Positions 5,478 to 5,994 of a stretch of 5,994 nucleotides of DNA are shown here, piece by piece. The notes below the pieces were generated by a model. The model was not told where the DNA came from. It saw nothing but the letters and a program-made list of their open reading frames with translations, and did no database searches. Source of the DNA: Caldilineaceae bacterium (GTDB lineage: Bacteria; Chloroflexota; Anaerolineae; Caldilineales; Caldilineaceae); assembly GCA_024643705.1 (NCBI GenBank), contig JAHEML010000274.1:1-5994 (forward strand). Reading direction: 5' to 3'. Position 1 is the stretch's first letter, and each line of letters opens with the position of its first letter. The position numbers and the translations under genes are program-made.

Positions 5478-5994
5478 ATGCAAGCCCCACCCGAACGACT
5501 TGGCGCATTTTATCTCGGTGCCGAAATCGACCCCACCACAGGCGAGCAGACCAACACGCCCATCAATTACGACGCCCGTGATCTGACCACCCACGCTGTC
5601 TGTGTGGGGATGACGGGCAGCGGCAAGACGGGCCTTTGCATTGGCCTGTTGGAAGAAGCAGCCATCGACAAAGTCCCCGCACTGATCATCGATCCCAAGG
5701 GCGATTTGACCAACCTGCTTCTTCAATTCCCCAACCTGCTACCCGACGACTTTCGCCCGTGGATCAACGCGGACGACGCCCGGCGCAAAGGGCAGACGGT
5801 GGACGAATACGCCGCAGCCACCGCCGATATGTGGCGCAAAGGGCTGGCCGATTGGGGGCAGGGGCCGGAACGGGTTCAGATGCTCAAGGATTCGGTGGAC
5901 TACACCGTCTACACCCCTGGCTCGGACGCGGGCGTGCCGGTGAGCATTTTGGGCAGTCTGGCCGCGCCGAAACTCAGCTTCGACACCCACGCCG
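5478..5994 (+). CDS. HerA/VirD4-like ATP-binding protein (N-terminal 172 residues, cut by window edge)
   Basis: The frame stays open from the ATG at 5478 to the right edge. Residues 44-51 (GMTGSGKT) form a Walker A motif, and residues 68-76 (ALIIDPKGD) form the strand-plus-DPKGD block that follows Walker A in HerA, TraG/VirD4 and DUF853-like P-loop ATPases. The true Walker B and arginine finger should lie downstream of the edge. The leading segment ERLGAFYLGAEID (6-18) and INYDARDLTTHAVCVG (29-44) resemble uncharacterised large ATP-binding proteins I associate with Chloroflexota, in which the ATPase domain begins near the N-terminus. Residues 92-145 form a charged insertion (RRKGQTVDEYAA...WRKGLADWG) also seen in that group. 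Such proteins are hexameric motors acting on DNA or protein, but the role of this branch is unknown. There is no signal peptide or membrane segment in the visible part. Membership in the upstream operon is uncertain because of the 77-nt gap and its own strong ribosome binding site. Confidence 0.85.
   Translation, partial: MQAPPERLGAFYLGAEIDPTTGEQTNTPINYDARDLTTHAVCVGMTGSGKTGLCIGLLEEAAIDKVPALIIDPKGDLTNLLLQFPNLLPDDFRPWINADDARRKGQTVDEYAAATADMWRKGLADWGQGPERVQMLKDSVDYTVYTPGSDAGVPVSILGSLAAPKLSFDTHA

Overview
The window looks like chromosomal DNA of a moderately GC-rich bacterium, most likely a member of the Chloroflexota (Anaerolineae/Caldilinea-like). This rests on remembered resemblance of the tandem-GNAT protein, the RmlD-like reductase with an S-S-N-E-V-F motif, and the HerA-like ATPase to proteins common in that phylum. 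No database search was possible. I see no rRNA, tRNA, CRISPR array, insertion sequence or phage gene.

Layout. Positions 1-570 (minus strand) hold the N-terminal 190 codons of a GNAT-type acetyltransferase that runs off the left edge. Upstream of it, at about 664-703, a perfect 13-bp inverted repeat followed by TTTTATAT on the minus strand should terminate the next minus-strand gene. That gene (757-2043) encodes a complete PLP-dependent alpha-oxoamine synthase, most like serine palmitoyltransferase. A 262-bp gap (2044-2305) separates it from a divergent plus-strand run: a YheT-like alpha/beta hydrolase (2306-3337), an RmlD-like sugar-nucleotide reductase (3368-4207), a family 2 glycosyltransferase of WbbL type (4216-5400), and the first 172 codons of a HerA/VirD4-like ATPase (5478 to the right edge). 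The spacings of 30, 8 and 77 bases, with no terminator between the genes, suggest one transcription unit, although the ATPase has its own strong ribosome binding site and may be separate.

How the genes may work together. RmlD makes dTDP-L-rhamnose in the standard pathway and WbbL-type enzymes transfer rhamnose or similar sugars, so the 3368-5400 pair probably serves cell-surface glycan synthesis. The oxoamine synthase would condense an amino acid with an acyl thioester, perhaps starting a sphingolipid-like molecule. The hydrolase belongs to a family that acts on esters or lipids. A joint role in a glycosylated envelope lipid is possible but is only inference. I found no clear previously undescribed system. 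The best leads are the sphingolipid-type synthase outside any biotin or threonine context, and the basic N-terminal extension of the glycosyltransferase.
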